Positions 1 to 8,634 of a stretch of DNA of 64,000 nt are shown here, piece after piece. Source of the DNA: Evansella caseinilytica (GTDB lineage Bacteria; Bacillota; Bacilli; Bacillales; Salisediminibacteriaceae). The stretch is from the NCBI RefSeq assembly GCF_900107275.1, contig NZ_FNPI01000014.1:1-64000 (forward strand), in the 5' to 3' direction. A program made the translations under genes and the position numbers. The first letter of the stretch is position 1; each line of letters starts with the position of its first letter. The notes under the pieces were generated by a model. It was not told the origin of the DNA, did no database searches, and saw only the letters and a list, made by a program, of their open reading frames with translations.

Positions 1-30
1 TCCCAATCGTTATATACTTATTCTAACAAT

Positions 31-87
31 AAAAAACTAAACTGCGTAGTAAGAGCCGTACGCTCTCTTACTTACACAGTTTAGTTT
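31..87 (-). terminator. Hairpin, probable leftward terminator
   Basis: Positions 34-44 and 77-87 are a perfect 11-bp inverted repeat, with a further partly paired inner stem. Read leftward, the stem is followed by a T run (31-36). It could end a long 3' tail of the oxidoreductase transcript. Nothing else is recognisable between here and 260. Confidence 0.5.
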
Positions 88-263
88 ACACTCCCGGTCA
101 CGTCAGACCGGTTGGAAAACCAGCAATTCTTAATGATTTCCCTGCTGTTATTGTTTTGAACTTTTTGTATGCGTTGTGCTCCCCTTTGTCCCAACCGTCT
201 TAATTCCTCCCTTTTCAAGAACAATTGAACTCGAGATTGCTTTTCTTTTTCCGTTCCGATTCT

Positions 264-370
264 GATGCTTTCGGGACACTTCGACGCCCTTGCTCGCTTC
301 TTCCGGCCCGATTACGGCGCTTTCGGGACACTTCGACGCTCGAGCTCGTCTCTTCCGGCCCGATTCCAAT
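264..370. repeat. Two-copy direct repeat, 52-bp period
   Basis: The block GCTTTCGGGACACTTCGACG starts at 267 and again at 319, each followed by a TTCCGGCCCGATT segment. The period of 52 bp and the TTTCGGG core resemble the array at about 60.0-60.2 kb. No convincing gene was found from 90 to 769. Confidence 0.7.
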
Positions 371-769
371 TCCTTGCTCACCAAATATTTGCTCAATTTG
401 ATTTTTTCCGTACAGTTCCATTCCCATTCTGATTATTTGCAGACCCTTGAGGCAGTTGAAACTATGTGTGATAGTTCCAAAAGATTAATTTTGAACTTTT
501 GAAACTATCACTATGCAAGGAATGATACATTTTTTCTAGTAGAGATTCAAAAAGGATGGGAAACGCAACCGATCGAGTCGCCACTACGCTTTCTCTCCTT
601 GCCCACTCACACTTTCTGTTGCGAACTGCCGTGCCCAGAACTTCCTTGTCCAGTTTTTCCCATCGACGTTTGACCAGCCATAAAAGGTATTCCCCTCGTA
701 CAGCATCCCCCTCCTTCCGAACACCTTCGAACGCTATCGAACACCAATTATCCAACCAACACGAAACAG

Positions 770-2068
770 TTAATTTTTTACCGCTGTTTCTTTCAGCAGC
801 TCTGAAATCCGCATTGGCGTGTTTTCTTTACAGGATCGCCAGACACCTTCCCCGACGGCAATGGAATAAGCGCCCGCTTCCGCACCTGCCAATATCTCGT
901 ATGAACATTCCGAATCCACCCCTAAAAACAAATCTTCCTGCAACAGCGGATCTCCCCCGCCGTGGGTGCCTTCGTTTTGAACGACATGAATGACTTCCTT
1001 TGAGCCGAACAGCGGAAAATAATCGATCGTTTGCTCAGGGATCGGGAAAGGGACACGGCTTGGTTCGTGGTATTCCGTTGTTTCAATTCTTCCCTTTGTC
1101 CCGTTGATCGCCAACCGGTATCCTTCATAAGGTAAAGAAAAATTGATGGAATAGCTTAAAAAAGCGCCTCTGTCATACTTTACCGTTGCCACGTACGTAT
1201 CCTCAATCTCAATTTCATGGTCAAAAATACAGGCATCCGGACGGTAGTTTGTATAATGCTCGTGAGAATCATCAATATTTTTTCCTTTAATATGATCGTC
1301 CTTTACATCCATGACATGTCTCCGGTTTGACCACCGCATGTAATATGGACACTTATTTTTTTCTTCACAGGTACCGCAATAACGATTATCTTCCGGACCA
1401 GGATTCAGCTCGCCGTCCTTGCCATAATAATTCAGCGCTCCGTAAGCAAACACTTCCACCGGCTTTTGATCAAGCCACCAGTTGACCAAGTCAAAATGGT
1501 GTGTAGATTTATGAATCGACAGCCCGCCGGAGTATTTTCTCATCCGATTCCAGCGTTTGAAGTAGCTCGCCCCATGATACGTATCAATATACCAATTCAA
1601 ATCAACCGACGTCACTCTCCCGATTTTTCCATCTAAGATGAGCTCTTTTATTTTCCGGTGAAAAGCATTGTAACGATAATTAAACGCGACGATCACTTCC
1701 CCGTTGCTGCTTTCCTCTGCCGCCAACACTTTTTTCGCGTCGGCTGCCGTTGTCACCATCGGCTTTTCCGAAATCACGGTTAAATCCAACGCCAGACCTC
1801 GCAGGATATAATCCACATGCGTGTCATCCCTGCTCGTCACGATCACCGTATTCGCCTTTGTTTCATCAACCATTTTTTCAAATTCCTCCGGCGGATACAC
1901 CGGAACATGAGCCAGCTCCGGATATTTTCCCTTGCAGATATCACACCGTTTCCGATCATTATCAAGCAATGCCACAATTTCATTTTCTTTTGAAAAATAA
2001 CGCAATACCGGCTCAATAAACATTCCCATCGCCCGGTTGCTTACTCCGCAGACAACGATACGTTTCAT
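770..2068 (-). CDS. Gfo/Idh/MocA family oxidoreductase
   Basis: Predicted NAD(P)-dependent sugar or uronate dehydrogenase of 432 residues. The N-terminal Rossmann part begins MKRIVVCGVSN. The EKP motif at residues 101-103 carries the usual catalytic lysine, and a His pair at 190-191 lies in the substrate domain. Cys231, Cys234 and Cys240 form a compact cluster that could bind a metal, which is not universal in the family. The start is set by GGAGGGGATC just upstream. It is the last gene of the uronate block and has its own promoter at about 2.4 kb, so the transcript runs through repeat A1. The substrate is unknown; a uronate or inositol-like compound is inferred from context only. Confidence 0.85.
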   Translation of the reverse strand: MKRIVVCGVSNRAMGMFIEPVLRYFSKENEIVALLDNDRKRCDICKGKYPELAHVPVYPPEEFEKMVDETKANTVIVTSRDDTHVDYILRGLALDLTVISEKPMVTTAADAKKVLAAEESSNGEVIVAFNYRYNAFHRKIKELILDGKIGRVTSVDLNWYIDTYHGASYFKRWNRMRKYSGGLSIHKSTHHFDLVNWWLDQKPVEVFAYGALNYYGKDGELNPGPEDNRYCGTCEEKNKCPYYMRWSNRRHVMDVKDDHIKGKNIDDSHEHYTNYRPDACIFDHEIEIEDTYVATVKYDRGAFLSYSINFSLPYEGYRLAINGTKGRIETTEYHEPSRVPFPIPEQTIDYFPLFGSKEVIHVVQNEGTHGGGDPLLQEDLFLGVDSECSYEILAGAEAGAYSIAVGEGVWRSCKENTPMRISELLKETAVKN

Positions 2069-2100
2069 ACTAAAGATCCCCTCCTGAAAATTCCCTTGTA

Positions 2101-2245
2101 GTGTTTATTAAAAAAGATCGCCTTTTATCTTTTTGAACAAATACGATGCAATGGGTGAAGCCGGTGCATTCTTTTCAAACCGGCTAGGAGTGGTTTTCTC
2201 GTAGCCGGTGCATCGAGCGGAGCCATTGCCTTTTTGAACATCCTC
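2101..2245 (+). repeat. Repeat A copy A1
   Basis: Member of the dispersed family bounded by GTGTTTGTTCAAAAAG-like and GAGCGTGTTCAAAAAG-like ends. It has a left hairpin (AAAAAGATCGCC...ATCTTTTT) and an inner hairpin built on ACCGGCTA/TAGCCGGT. It is flanked by a perfect 5-bp direct repeat TTGTA (2096-2100 and 2246-2250). A second copy of the left hairpin alone follows at 2251-2290. It lies in the leader of the oxidoreductase gene. Confidence 0.85.
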
Positions 2246-2402
2246 TTGTAGTGTTTGATTAAAAAGATCTCCTTTTATCTTTTTGAACATGGTTTTGTAT
2301 AAATTTATTCTCTGCCTTCTCACACTGACCAGGATGTTCGGACATGCTGTTGAACTTGGTTTGGCCGTGATTGCCAGGCGTCCTGTTAATAAAATAGTGT
2401 TG

Positions 2403-2443
2403 TAACAACGTTGTTATTCTAGCGTTAAAAAACTCTGTCACAA
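2403..2443 (-). promoter_or_regulatory. Promoter and palindromic operator of the oxidoreductase gene
   Basis: On the minus strand, TTGTGA (2443-2438), a 16-bp spacer and TAGAAT (2421-2416) form a sigma-A-type promoter. Immediately downstream is the perfect 14-bp palindrome TAACAACGTTGTTA (2403-2416), placed where a repressor would block transcription. The regulator is not known. Confidence 0.6.
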
Positions 2444-2447
2444 AAGA

Positions 2448-3425
2448 TCAATCATCCTCCTCTTCCGTCTTTATGATTTTTTCCTGCTTACCGGCAGCAG
2501 GCATCCCCATAAGTATCCTGCCGAAAAAAGAGGCCAACAGCTGCTGAAACAAAGTGCCGATGACAACTGGAAGGGCCACAGCCGGTGGAAAATAAACGAC
2601 AGCAATGGCAGAGCCGACCCCGATATTTCTCATTCCGGATAAATAAAGTAAACTGACCCTGTCCGCCGCATTCAACCGAAGCAGCTTGCCGCTGAAATGA
2701 CCGAGGAGATACCCGGTGCAGGCAATGAAAAATACGACGGTGGTCACCCCGAACACTTGTTTATTCATATTTAAAATAAACGGCGCGACAACGGAGCCGT
2801 TGATAATAATAACAAAGAGCAAAGCGAGCTTTGCCAGCGGCGAAAAAACAACTTGGCACCTCGTCATCTTGCCGCTCGTCATGCGGTTTGCTGCTATCCC
2901 TAAGACAGACGGAAAAGCAATCATCCAAAATAAACCGTTCATCACCTGAGCGGTATCAAGCGCTACCGATTGGCGAAAGAAAACGACCAGCGTCGCCGGG
3001 ACAAAAAGCGATGCCAGCAATGTATTCAAAATAACAGTGGAAAGAGCCAGCGAAACATTGCCGTGATATATTGTAATCCAGAGAATACTTGCAACCGCTG
3101 TCGGAATCGAAAACGCCAGAACCAGCCCAATCACAATCCATTGCTCTGATGGGAACAGCCATTTTCCGGCAGCAAACGCAATCACCGGAATGATGCCTTG
3201 AATAATAATGATTGCGGTGAAGATCGGTAGCGGATGCCTCAAGGCTTCTCCGATTTTTCTCAGTGTAATCGACAGACTGCTTGAAAACGTAATAAAGGCA
3301 AACATCCACGGCACCAAATAGGAATGCGGCTTAAAAAAGTCTGCATAGATAATACCGATTGTCAGGCTTATCGGAGTTAGCAGTGGCATCCAGCGTTCGA
3401 TGAAACGATTCATTATCCGTAGCAT
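2448..3425 (-). CDS. BASS-family (bile acid:Na+ symporter-like) transporter
   Basis: Integral membrane protein of about 325 residues with roughly ten hydrophobic segments, in the family of sodium-coupled organic anion symporters and related permeases. The start at 3425 (MLRIMNRF) is chosen over the longer frame because AGGGTGAG lies just upstream; the extra N-terminal residues of the longer frame overlap the preceding gene. It begins 34 bp after the GH115 gene, so the two are probably cotranscribed. Uptake of an acidic sugar or its product is inferred from the neighbouring alpha-glucuronidase and Kdu genes. The family is clear, the substrate is not. Confidence 0.8.
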   Translation of the reverse strand: MLRIMNRFIERWMPLLTPISLTIGIIYADFFKPHSYLVPWMFAFITFSSSLSITLRKIGEALRHPLPIFTAIIIIQGIIPVIAFAAGKWLFPSEQWIVIGLVLAFSIPTAVASILWITIYHGNVSLALSTVILNTLLASLFVPATLVVFFRQSVALDTAQVMNGLFWMIAFPSVLGIAANRMTSGKMTRCQVVFSPLAKLALLFVIIINGSVVAPFILNMNKQVFGVTTVVFFIACTGYLLGHFSGKLLRLNAADRVSLLYLSGMRNIGVGSAIAVVYFPPAVALPVVIGTLFQQLLASFFGRILMGMPAAGKQEKIIKTEEEDD

Positions 3426-3459
3426 GCTTCTCACCCTACATTCTAAAATGCTTTTCCTC

Positions 3460-5553
3460 TCATTTAAAAGCCTCTCCGGTTTCCGGGAGCTTCCCGTCAG
3501 CAGCAAATTTCTTCTTCAGCATCCTTGCCAGTTCGTCATCCTCCAGAACTGCACGATGGGTGTTCTCCAGATAAATATACTTTTCTGTTTCCGGCATTAA
3601 ATACTGTTTATACCAGAGGAAAAAATCAGGACTGTCGCCGAACATCCGGATGAACCGTCTTAATGTATCCACATTGTCGACAGTGCTTTTGATATTTGTC
3701 AAAACATCCAGCCGATAAAAATTCTTCCATTTGCCGTGCTCCGAACGTGTCAACGCCTCAAGGCCTTCGCGGTAATCCCAATGCGCTTGGGAAGCATGGA
3801 CGAATGCCAGCGGGTACTTTTCTTCCTTGAAGGCAAAATACGCCTGGCAAAGATTTACCGCCCCGCGGCAGCCCGTGTCATGGAGCTCTATAGCGAAAAG
3901 AAACTGATCATAAAACCTGATTTTGTCTTCCTCACTTAACAGCTCCATTACTTCCTGACCGCGTTTTTTCAGCCTCGACCACCGCCGGGAACCGGCGGCG
4001 CACTTCTGTTGATACCACCGCACCTGATCAGCGAAGGAGACGTTTCCTGTTGCCCAAATTAATTGTTCATTTGTCTGATCGACTTTCCCCGTCAGCCAGT
4101 GACTGATGATTTTTCGCGCAGGATGATGATAAAACTCCTCACCCGCTTTCTCATCCTCTTCTTTCCCGTAAGCAATCGCCGACTGAAAATAGCGCTCGTA
4201 AAGTTCTTGCATTTCCTGATGATGCGATGAGAAAAAGCGCCGCAGATATGAACATAACTGTTTTTCCAGATCAATCGTGCCGAAGCACCAGATTTCACTG
4301 ACAATATCCAGCGTATACAGATGCTGGCGGATATTTCCGCTGTTTAACAACAGATAGGTGTTCGCCTTTGCTTGAAATGCGGCGGCGATTTCCTGCTTCA
4401 TCAACTGCGGGGAATAAGGACTCATCGTGAAATGATTGGAAGCCTGCAAATCATGGAACGTGATATGATAATAGATTCCATGTTTCCCAGAATCGCTTAA
4501 TTCCGGCAAAGAAGAAATCCGGAAATTCTCGTTTCCCTGTCTTCGGGAAACCATCTTACCGTAGCCGTTGTCCGCCCAGACTTTAATGACATCTGGGGGC
4601 AAATCAAGATAACCTCCGGAATACAGCTCGGAAATTTCACCATACAAGGCAATGCAGCAGACCGGATGCTTCACGTATTCTTTGATCAACTCATATTGGC
4701 GCCAAACGACCTTGCTGATCATCGCCCCACGCTTTTCCGGCGTGTCAAAGACCGGATCCATGCTCCAAAACGGCGCATCTCCCTGACCGCGGAACGACAG
4801 CACCCAAATGATTTTTTCATCCTTCTGTTTTTCGATCGCTTCCCGCCAAAGCCGTTCAAACAATTCCGGATGCTGCGCATAGCTCGGGGTAACTCCGGGA
4901 TATGCCCGCAAAAACATTTCCGCGCCGAGTGGTTCCGCATGATGATGGGTCACCCACAGTCCCATATCGTGAGCAAGCTGATGGTGAATGCCGCTGCGTG
5001 GTAAATCCGTCCCGGGAATCACCATATTCCCGCCGCAGCGCAGGAGCGTCTCAAATACCGGAAACCAAATCTCCTCTGTGGGCGGGTATTCCTTCCGCCA
5101 GCCGATCAAGCATACTTCATCATTGACAAACCAGCCGCGATAACGGACAGCCGGTCTGGCTGACTCCTGTTCTTCCGCCGGAATCCATACAGCTTCCTTT
5201 CGGCTGACCGGTATTTCCGCCCAAAACCAGAAGGGATCGATCTCCAAATATTTTTTGCTGATATGCAGCATGCCATAGACCAGCCCGAGATCATCACGAC
5301 CGACGATTGTCATTACAGAATTCCCGTCTCCCATTTGAAAATGCAGGCGAAAAGCTTCTTCCTCCAGAGAAGAGCATTCCTCCTCAGATGCATATCGAAG
5401 CTCGATGGTCCATTCCGATGTACCCGCGTTCACCTGCGGCTTCTGACCAAAAACTTTTTCCATGTCCCTAACAAGCATTTGCAAGCCGTATTGAACCGGT
5501 TTCGCCAGGTTCGTCGGCGCAACAATGGCTGTCGCGTGACTTAATAAAAACAT
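3460..5553 (-). CDS. GH115 xylan alpha-1,2-glucuronidase
   Basis: Predicted glycoside hydrolase family 115 enzyme, which removes (4-O-methyl-)glucuronic acid from xylan or its fragments. Family features include the HHHAEPLG motif near residue 200, a following segment with RGQGDAPFW, and the WADNGYGKM motif near residue 330. At about 697 residues it is shorter than many members and seems to lack part of the C-terminal beta-sandwich. No signal peptide is visible, which suggests action on imported oligosaccharides. The ATG at 5553 is preferred over an upstream TTG because AGAGGAA lies 8 bp upstream. It is followed closely by the BASS transporter. A strong terminator separates it from kduI, so it probably has its own promoter. 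Confidence 0.88.
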   Translation of the reverse strand: MFLLSHATAIVAPTNLAKPVQYGLQMLVRDMEKVFGQKPQVNAGTSEWTIELRYASEEECSSLEEEAFRLHFQMGDGNSVMTIVGRDDLGLVYGMLHISKKYLEIDPFWFWAEIPVSRKEAVWIPAEEQESARPAVRYRGWFVNDEVCLIGWRKEYPPTEEIWFPVFETLLRCGGNMVIPGTDLPRSGIHHQLAHDMGLWVTHHHAEPLGAEMFLRAYPGVTPSYAQHPELFERLWREAIEKQKDEKIIWVLSFRGQGDAPFWSMDPVFDTPEKRGAMISKVVWRQYELIKEYVKHPVCCIALYGEISELYSGGYLDLPPDVIKVWADNGYGKMVSRRQGNENFRISSLPELSDSGKHGIYYHITFHDLQASNHFTMSPYSPQLMKQEIAAAFQAKANTYLLLNSGNIRQHLYTLDIVSEIWCFGTIDLEKQLCSYLRRFFSSHHQEMQELYERYFQSAIAYGKEEDEKAGEEFYHHPARKIISHWLTGKVDQTNEQLIWATGNVSFADQVRWYQQKCAAGSRRWSRLKKRGQEVMELLSEEDKIRFYDQFLFAIELHDTGCRGAVNLCQAYFAFKEEKYPLAFVHASQAHWDYREGLEALTRSEHGKWKNFYRLDVLTNIKSTVDNVDTLRRFIRMFGDSPDFFLWYKQYLMPETEKYIYLENTHRAVLEDDELARMLKKKFAADGKLPETGEAFK

Positions 5554-5646
5554 ATTCAAGGTTCCTCTCTTTTTATTGACCGTTTACTTGGTTTTCGCTT
5601 CTCTTTTTTCGGCGACAATCCTACTCAAGGGTGGACTTCGCAAGTT

Positions 5647-5708
5647 CACAGTAAACACTGTCTATGATTATGCTGTCTATCCGAGCGCGATCTGTAACCG
5701 ATGTTACA
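5647..5708. promoter_or_regulatory. Two palindromes upstream of the GH115 gene
   Basis: TGTAAC-CGAT-GTTACA (5693-5708) and ACAGT-AAAC-ACTGT (5647-5660) are short perfect-arm inverted repeats in the GH115 leader. They look like operator half-site pairs. No matching regulator was identified and no clear -35/-10 pair was seen. Confidence 0.4.
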
Positions 5709-5810
5709 GGATTTTACAAAGCAAAGGTTTAAATAAGATAATATGCTTTTATCTTTTTTATAAACTCTCCTTAACTGTTAAGTCGCCTTCTGCAAAGAAA
5801 ACCAACGGCT

Positions 5811-5842
5811 AAAGTACCTGATCCGGTTCCATCAGGTACTTT
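5811..5842 (-). terminator. Terminator after kduI
   Basis: AAAGTACCTGAT and ATCAGGTACTTT form a perfect 12-bp stem with an 8-bp loop, 22 bp past the kduI stop. The T run is short. Confidence 0.7.
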
Positions 5843-5863
5843 CTGAGGATGTTCAAATATTCA

Positions 5864-6694
5864 CTACTTCAGCTCTTCCATTTTCACAACATCCATATCG
5901 ACAAACGTGTAATTTTCTCCGGCCATTGCCCATATAAAAGTATAATTGTTTGTACCGACGCCGGAATGAATGGACCACGGCGGCGACAGAACTGCCTGCT
6001 CATTTTTCACGACTAAATGACGCGTTTCCTGCGGCTCTCCCATGAAATGAAAGACTCTTGCGTCAACTTCCATATCAAAATATAAATAAACTTCCATGCG
6101 GCGGTCATGAAGATGAGCCGGCATTGTATTCCACATATTGTTCGGCTCCAACAGCGTCATTCCCATCATTAATTGACAGCTTTGAATGCCGTCCTGATGA
6201 ATGTATTTATAAATGGTGCGATTGTTCGATTCTGCATCTGATCCAAGTCGGGTCGGCTCCGCATCCGCTATCGGCAGCACCTTCGTAGGGTATTCCTTAT
6301 GAGCCAGCGAAGAAACAAAATAGAAACGTGCCGGGTTGGACGCATCTTCGCTGTGAAATACCACGTCTTTTTTTCCAAGACCAATGTACAGGCAGTCCCG
6401 TTTATTCAGTTCATAGGTCTCTCCTTCGACAACGACCTTTCCTTTTGGACCGATGTTGACGATGCCGATTTCCCTTCTTTCCAGAAAATAATCGGTTTTC
6501 AGAAAATCTCCCGCATCGAGCTTCACGGCATTGCCTGTCGGAATCACTCCGCCGACAACCACCCGGTCATAGTGGGAATACACCATCTTGATTTCCCCTG
6601 GTACAAACAACGATTCGATTAAAAAGTCTTTTCGCAGTTTTTCCGTTGTATACTGCTTGCAGTCTTCTGGATTTGTCCCATGTCTGTTTTCCAT
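5864..6694 (-). CDS. kduI: 5-keto-4-deoxyuronate isomerase
   Basis: Predicted 4-deoxy-L-threo-5-hexosulose-uronate ketol-isomerase, a cytoplasmic zinc cupin that converts the open-chain product of unsaturated uronates to 3-deoxy-D-glycero-2,5-hexodiulosonate. The 276-residue length is normal. The zinc ligands expected for the family are visible: His194 and His196 in PAHLHDRR, Glu201, and His243 in WSIHSGV. It starts 76 bp after kduD and is probably in the same transcript, which ends at the hairpin at 5.8 kb. The usual source of its substrate is pectin or glycosaminoglycan lyase products. Here no lyase is in the window and the neighbour is a xylan glucuronidase, so its in vivo role may differ from the classical one. 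Confidence 0.95.
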   Translation of the reverse strand: MENRHGTNPEDCKQYTTEKLRKDFLIESLFVPGEIKMVYSHYDRVVVGGVIPTGNAVKLDAGDFLKTDYFLERREIGIVNIGPKGKVVVEGETYELNKRDCLYIGLGKKDVVFHSEDASNPARFYFVSSLAHKEYPTKVLPIADAEPTRLGSDAESNNRTIYKYIHQDGIQSCQLMMGMTLLEPNNMWNTMPAHLHDRRMEVYLYFDMEVDARVFHFMGEPQETRHLVVKNEQAVLSPPWSIHSGVGTNNYTFIWAMAGENYTFVDMDVVKMEELK

Positions 6695-6770
6695 TTTCTA
6701 TCCGCTCCTATTATTTATTTTATTCGATTGTCACATCAGCGTATTACTACAAAAGCGCGGATCGCCTTTA

Positions 6771-7526
6771 TCAAGAGCTCATCCAGCCGCCGTCAACGCA
6801 AAGGATATGACCCGTGACATACCGAGAAGCTTCGGATGCCAGGAAAACTACCGGACCCTTAAGATCCTCCGGTGTTCCCCATTCACCTTTTGGAATTCGG
6901 GACAAAATGTAGGAACTGCGCCCTTCGTCAGCCCGTAACGGAGCAGTGTTCGCGGTTGCGAAGTATCCTGGTGCAATCGCGTTGACATTGACCCCTCTGC
7001 CAGCCCACTCATTGGCAAAGGATTTCGTTATTCCCGCCACACCATGCTTGCTCGCCGTGTAAGAAGGCACCCGCAGGCCGCCCTGGAACGACAGCATCGA
7101 TGCAATGTTGATAATTTTTCCTGACCCGTTTTCCAGCATATGATTCCCGATTTCACGGCACATTTTGAAAACAGCGTGGAGGTTGACATCAATCACATCA
7201 TGCCAGTCTTTATCCGAGAAATTTTCCGCTTCCATCCGCCGGATAATTCCCGCATTGTTCACGAGAATATCAATTTTATCCACGAGCTGAAGACTTTCTT
7301 TCACAACCCTGTATACTTCCTCCTCTTTCGACAAATCGGCAACGATTTCATCATACTTCCGCCCCGTTGCTTCAACGAGCGCTTTCGTTTCCGATGTTTC
7401 CGTATAGCCCACTCCAATAATGTCGGCACCGGCTTCGGCAAGACCAAGCGTCATTCCCTGCCCGAGACCTTGACCGGAGCCTGTCACCAGCGCAACTTTT
7501 CCTTCCAATGAAAACATTTTTTCCAT
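6771..7526 (-). CDS. kduD: 2-dehydro-3-deoxy-D-gluconate 5-dehydrogenase
   Basis: Short-chain dehydrogenase that reduces the KduI product to 2-keto-3-deoxygluconate. The cofactor motif TGSGQGLG (15-22), NNAG (90-93), and the Ser143, Tyr156, Lys160 catalytic set are all present. The internal ATG at 7526 is chosen because the upstream ATG at 7553 has no ribosome site, lies inside the operator repeats and adds only nine residues; GGGAGGAT precedes the chosen start. First gene of the kduD-kduI unit, under a promoter with three CGAAC direct repeats that the adjacent DeoR-type protein probably recognises. Enzymes for the next steps (KDG kinase and aldolase) are not in the window. Confidence 0.94.
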   Translation of the reverse strand: MEKMFSLEGKVALVTGSGQGLGQGMTLGLAEAGADIIGVGYTETSETKALVEATGRKYDEIVADLSKEEEVYRVVKESLQLVDKIDILVNNAGIIRRMEAENFSDKDWHDVIDVNLHAVFKMCREIGNHMLENGSGKIINIASMLSFQGGLRVPSYTASKHGVAGITKSFANEWAGRGVNVNAIAPGYFATANTAPLRADEGRSSYILSRIPKGEWGTPEDLKGPVVFLASEASRYVTGHILCVDGGWMSS

Positions 7527-7551
7527 TGTGTACCTATCCTCCCGATTACTC

Positions 7552-7611
7552 ATTTTGTTCGTTTTAGTTCGTTACAGTTCGTATTATACCATTTAACTAA
7601 AACGGTTACAA
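7552..7611 (-). promoter_or_regulatory. kduD promoter with triple CGAAC operator
   Basis: On the minus strand, TTGTAA (7611-7606), a 17-bp spacer and TATAAT (7588-7583) form a good sigma-A promoter. Directly after the -10 come three direct repeats, CGAACTGTAA, CGAACTAAAA and CGAACAAAAT (7581-7552), exactly 10 bp apart. Phased direct repeats are typical of DeoR-family operators. Confidence 0.8.
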
Positions 7612-7640
7612 TACAAAATCAGGAAGTCTCGGCGAACGGC

Positions 7641-8405
7641 TTATTTACCGACAATCACAACATCGATATTCCGGCTTTGCAGCTCATTTTTTATCTCAGG
7701 GGAAATTCCGGCGTCCGTAATAACGACATCAATGTCGTCCAAGGTGGCAAATTGAATCAATGCGACTTTGTCAAACTTGCTCGAATCCACCAGCAGGGTA
7801 ATATGATCAGCGCAGTTCATCACCTGCCTTTTCCAATCGGCATGAATCCCGTTCAGCACCGTTAAACCGTGCTGAAGCGAAACGCCCGTTGTTCCGAAAA
7901 ACAGTCGGTTGACACGAACACGCTGGATAAAGTCAGACGCTTTCGCACCGTAAAGAGAAGAAGATGTTCCGATTCTTGTACCGCCTAAAACCAGTAGTTG
8001 CACTTTTTCCTTCGTCAACAGCTCATGTGCTATTTTGATATCATTTGTCAGCACCGATACAGGGAACTCGCCCAATTGACGCGCCAAAGCCTGTGTAGTG
8101 CTGCCTCCGTCCATCAAAATCGTTTCTCCCGGCCGCACCAGCTTGATTGCCGCCGCCGCGATCGATTGCTTTACATTACTGCGAGACGCCTGCCTCTCCT
8201 GAATCGGAAAAATTCTTCCTTCCTTGTCCGGAAGCACCGCCCCGCCATGAATTCGCTTCAACAGCCCCCTTTTTTCCAAAGCCTCCAGGTCCACCCTGAT
8301 TGTTTTTTCCGTTACTCCAAGCGTTTTGCTTAACTCAGAAACTTTAATTACTTTATGCTGATCAAGCTGTTCCAGTATTTTTTCAAACCTTTCCACCGAA
8401 AGCAT
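7641..8405 (-). CDS. DeoR/GlpR-family transcriptional regulator
   Basis: Repressor-type regulator of 254 residues. The N-terminal winged helix (about residues 3-58) contains the family signature segment VSELSKTLGVTEKTIRVDL followed by LEKRGLLKRIHGGAV. The C-terminal part has the sugar-phosphate-sensing fold, with the MDGGSTTQALA motif near residue 100. It lies just upstream of kduD. CGAAC direct repeats occur both at the kduD promoter and upstream of this gene, which fits repression of kduDI and autoregulation. The inducer would be a phosphorylated or keto-deoxy intermediate of uronate breakdown; this is inference. Confidence 0.9.
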   Translation of the reverse strand: MLSVERFEKILEQLDQHKVIKVSELSKTLGVTEKTIRVDLEALEKRGLLKRIHGGAVLPDKEGRIFPIQERQASRSNVKQSIAAAAIKLVRPGETILMDGGSTTQALARQLGEFPVSVLTNDIKIAHELLTKEKVQLLVLGGTRIGTSSSLYGAKASDFIQRVRVNRLFFGTTGVSLQHGLTVLNGIHADWKRQVMNCADHITLLVDSSKFDKVALIQFATLDDIDVVITDAGISPEIKNELQSRNIDVVIVGK

Positions 8406-8510
8406 GACATTCCTCCAACAAATAGACTATATTTCGTTTAAAAGAACTTCCTTGTTCAAAAAGCAATGAACTTACATGCAGCCGCTGAACAAGTGAATCT
8501 TCCTTATTAT

Positions 8511-8530
8511 CGAACAAAAACGAACATTTG
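8511..8530 (+). promoter_or_regulatory. Double CGAAC operator upstream of the DeoR-type gene
   Basis: CGAACAAAAA and CGAACATTTG are adjacent 10-bp direct repeats matching those at the kduD promoter. They sit about 105 bp upstream of the regulator start, consistent with autoregulation. Confidence 0.65.
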
Positions 8531-8634
8531 TAAACCTGATAAAAGAATTATTTGAAAAAGAGTGCCGCTTTTCCAAGCTGCTGAAAAAAAAGCACAAATC
8601 CGCTTTTTTCATGGCTTGGCTTGCGATTCATTCT

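Noticed and set aside
462-993. Open frames on both strands between 462 and 993
   Set aside because: No ribosome sites; the plus-strand frame overlaps the end of the oxidoreductase antisense, and codon content looks random.
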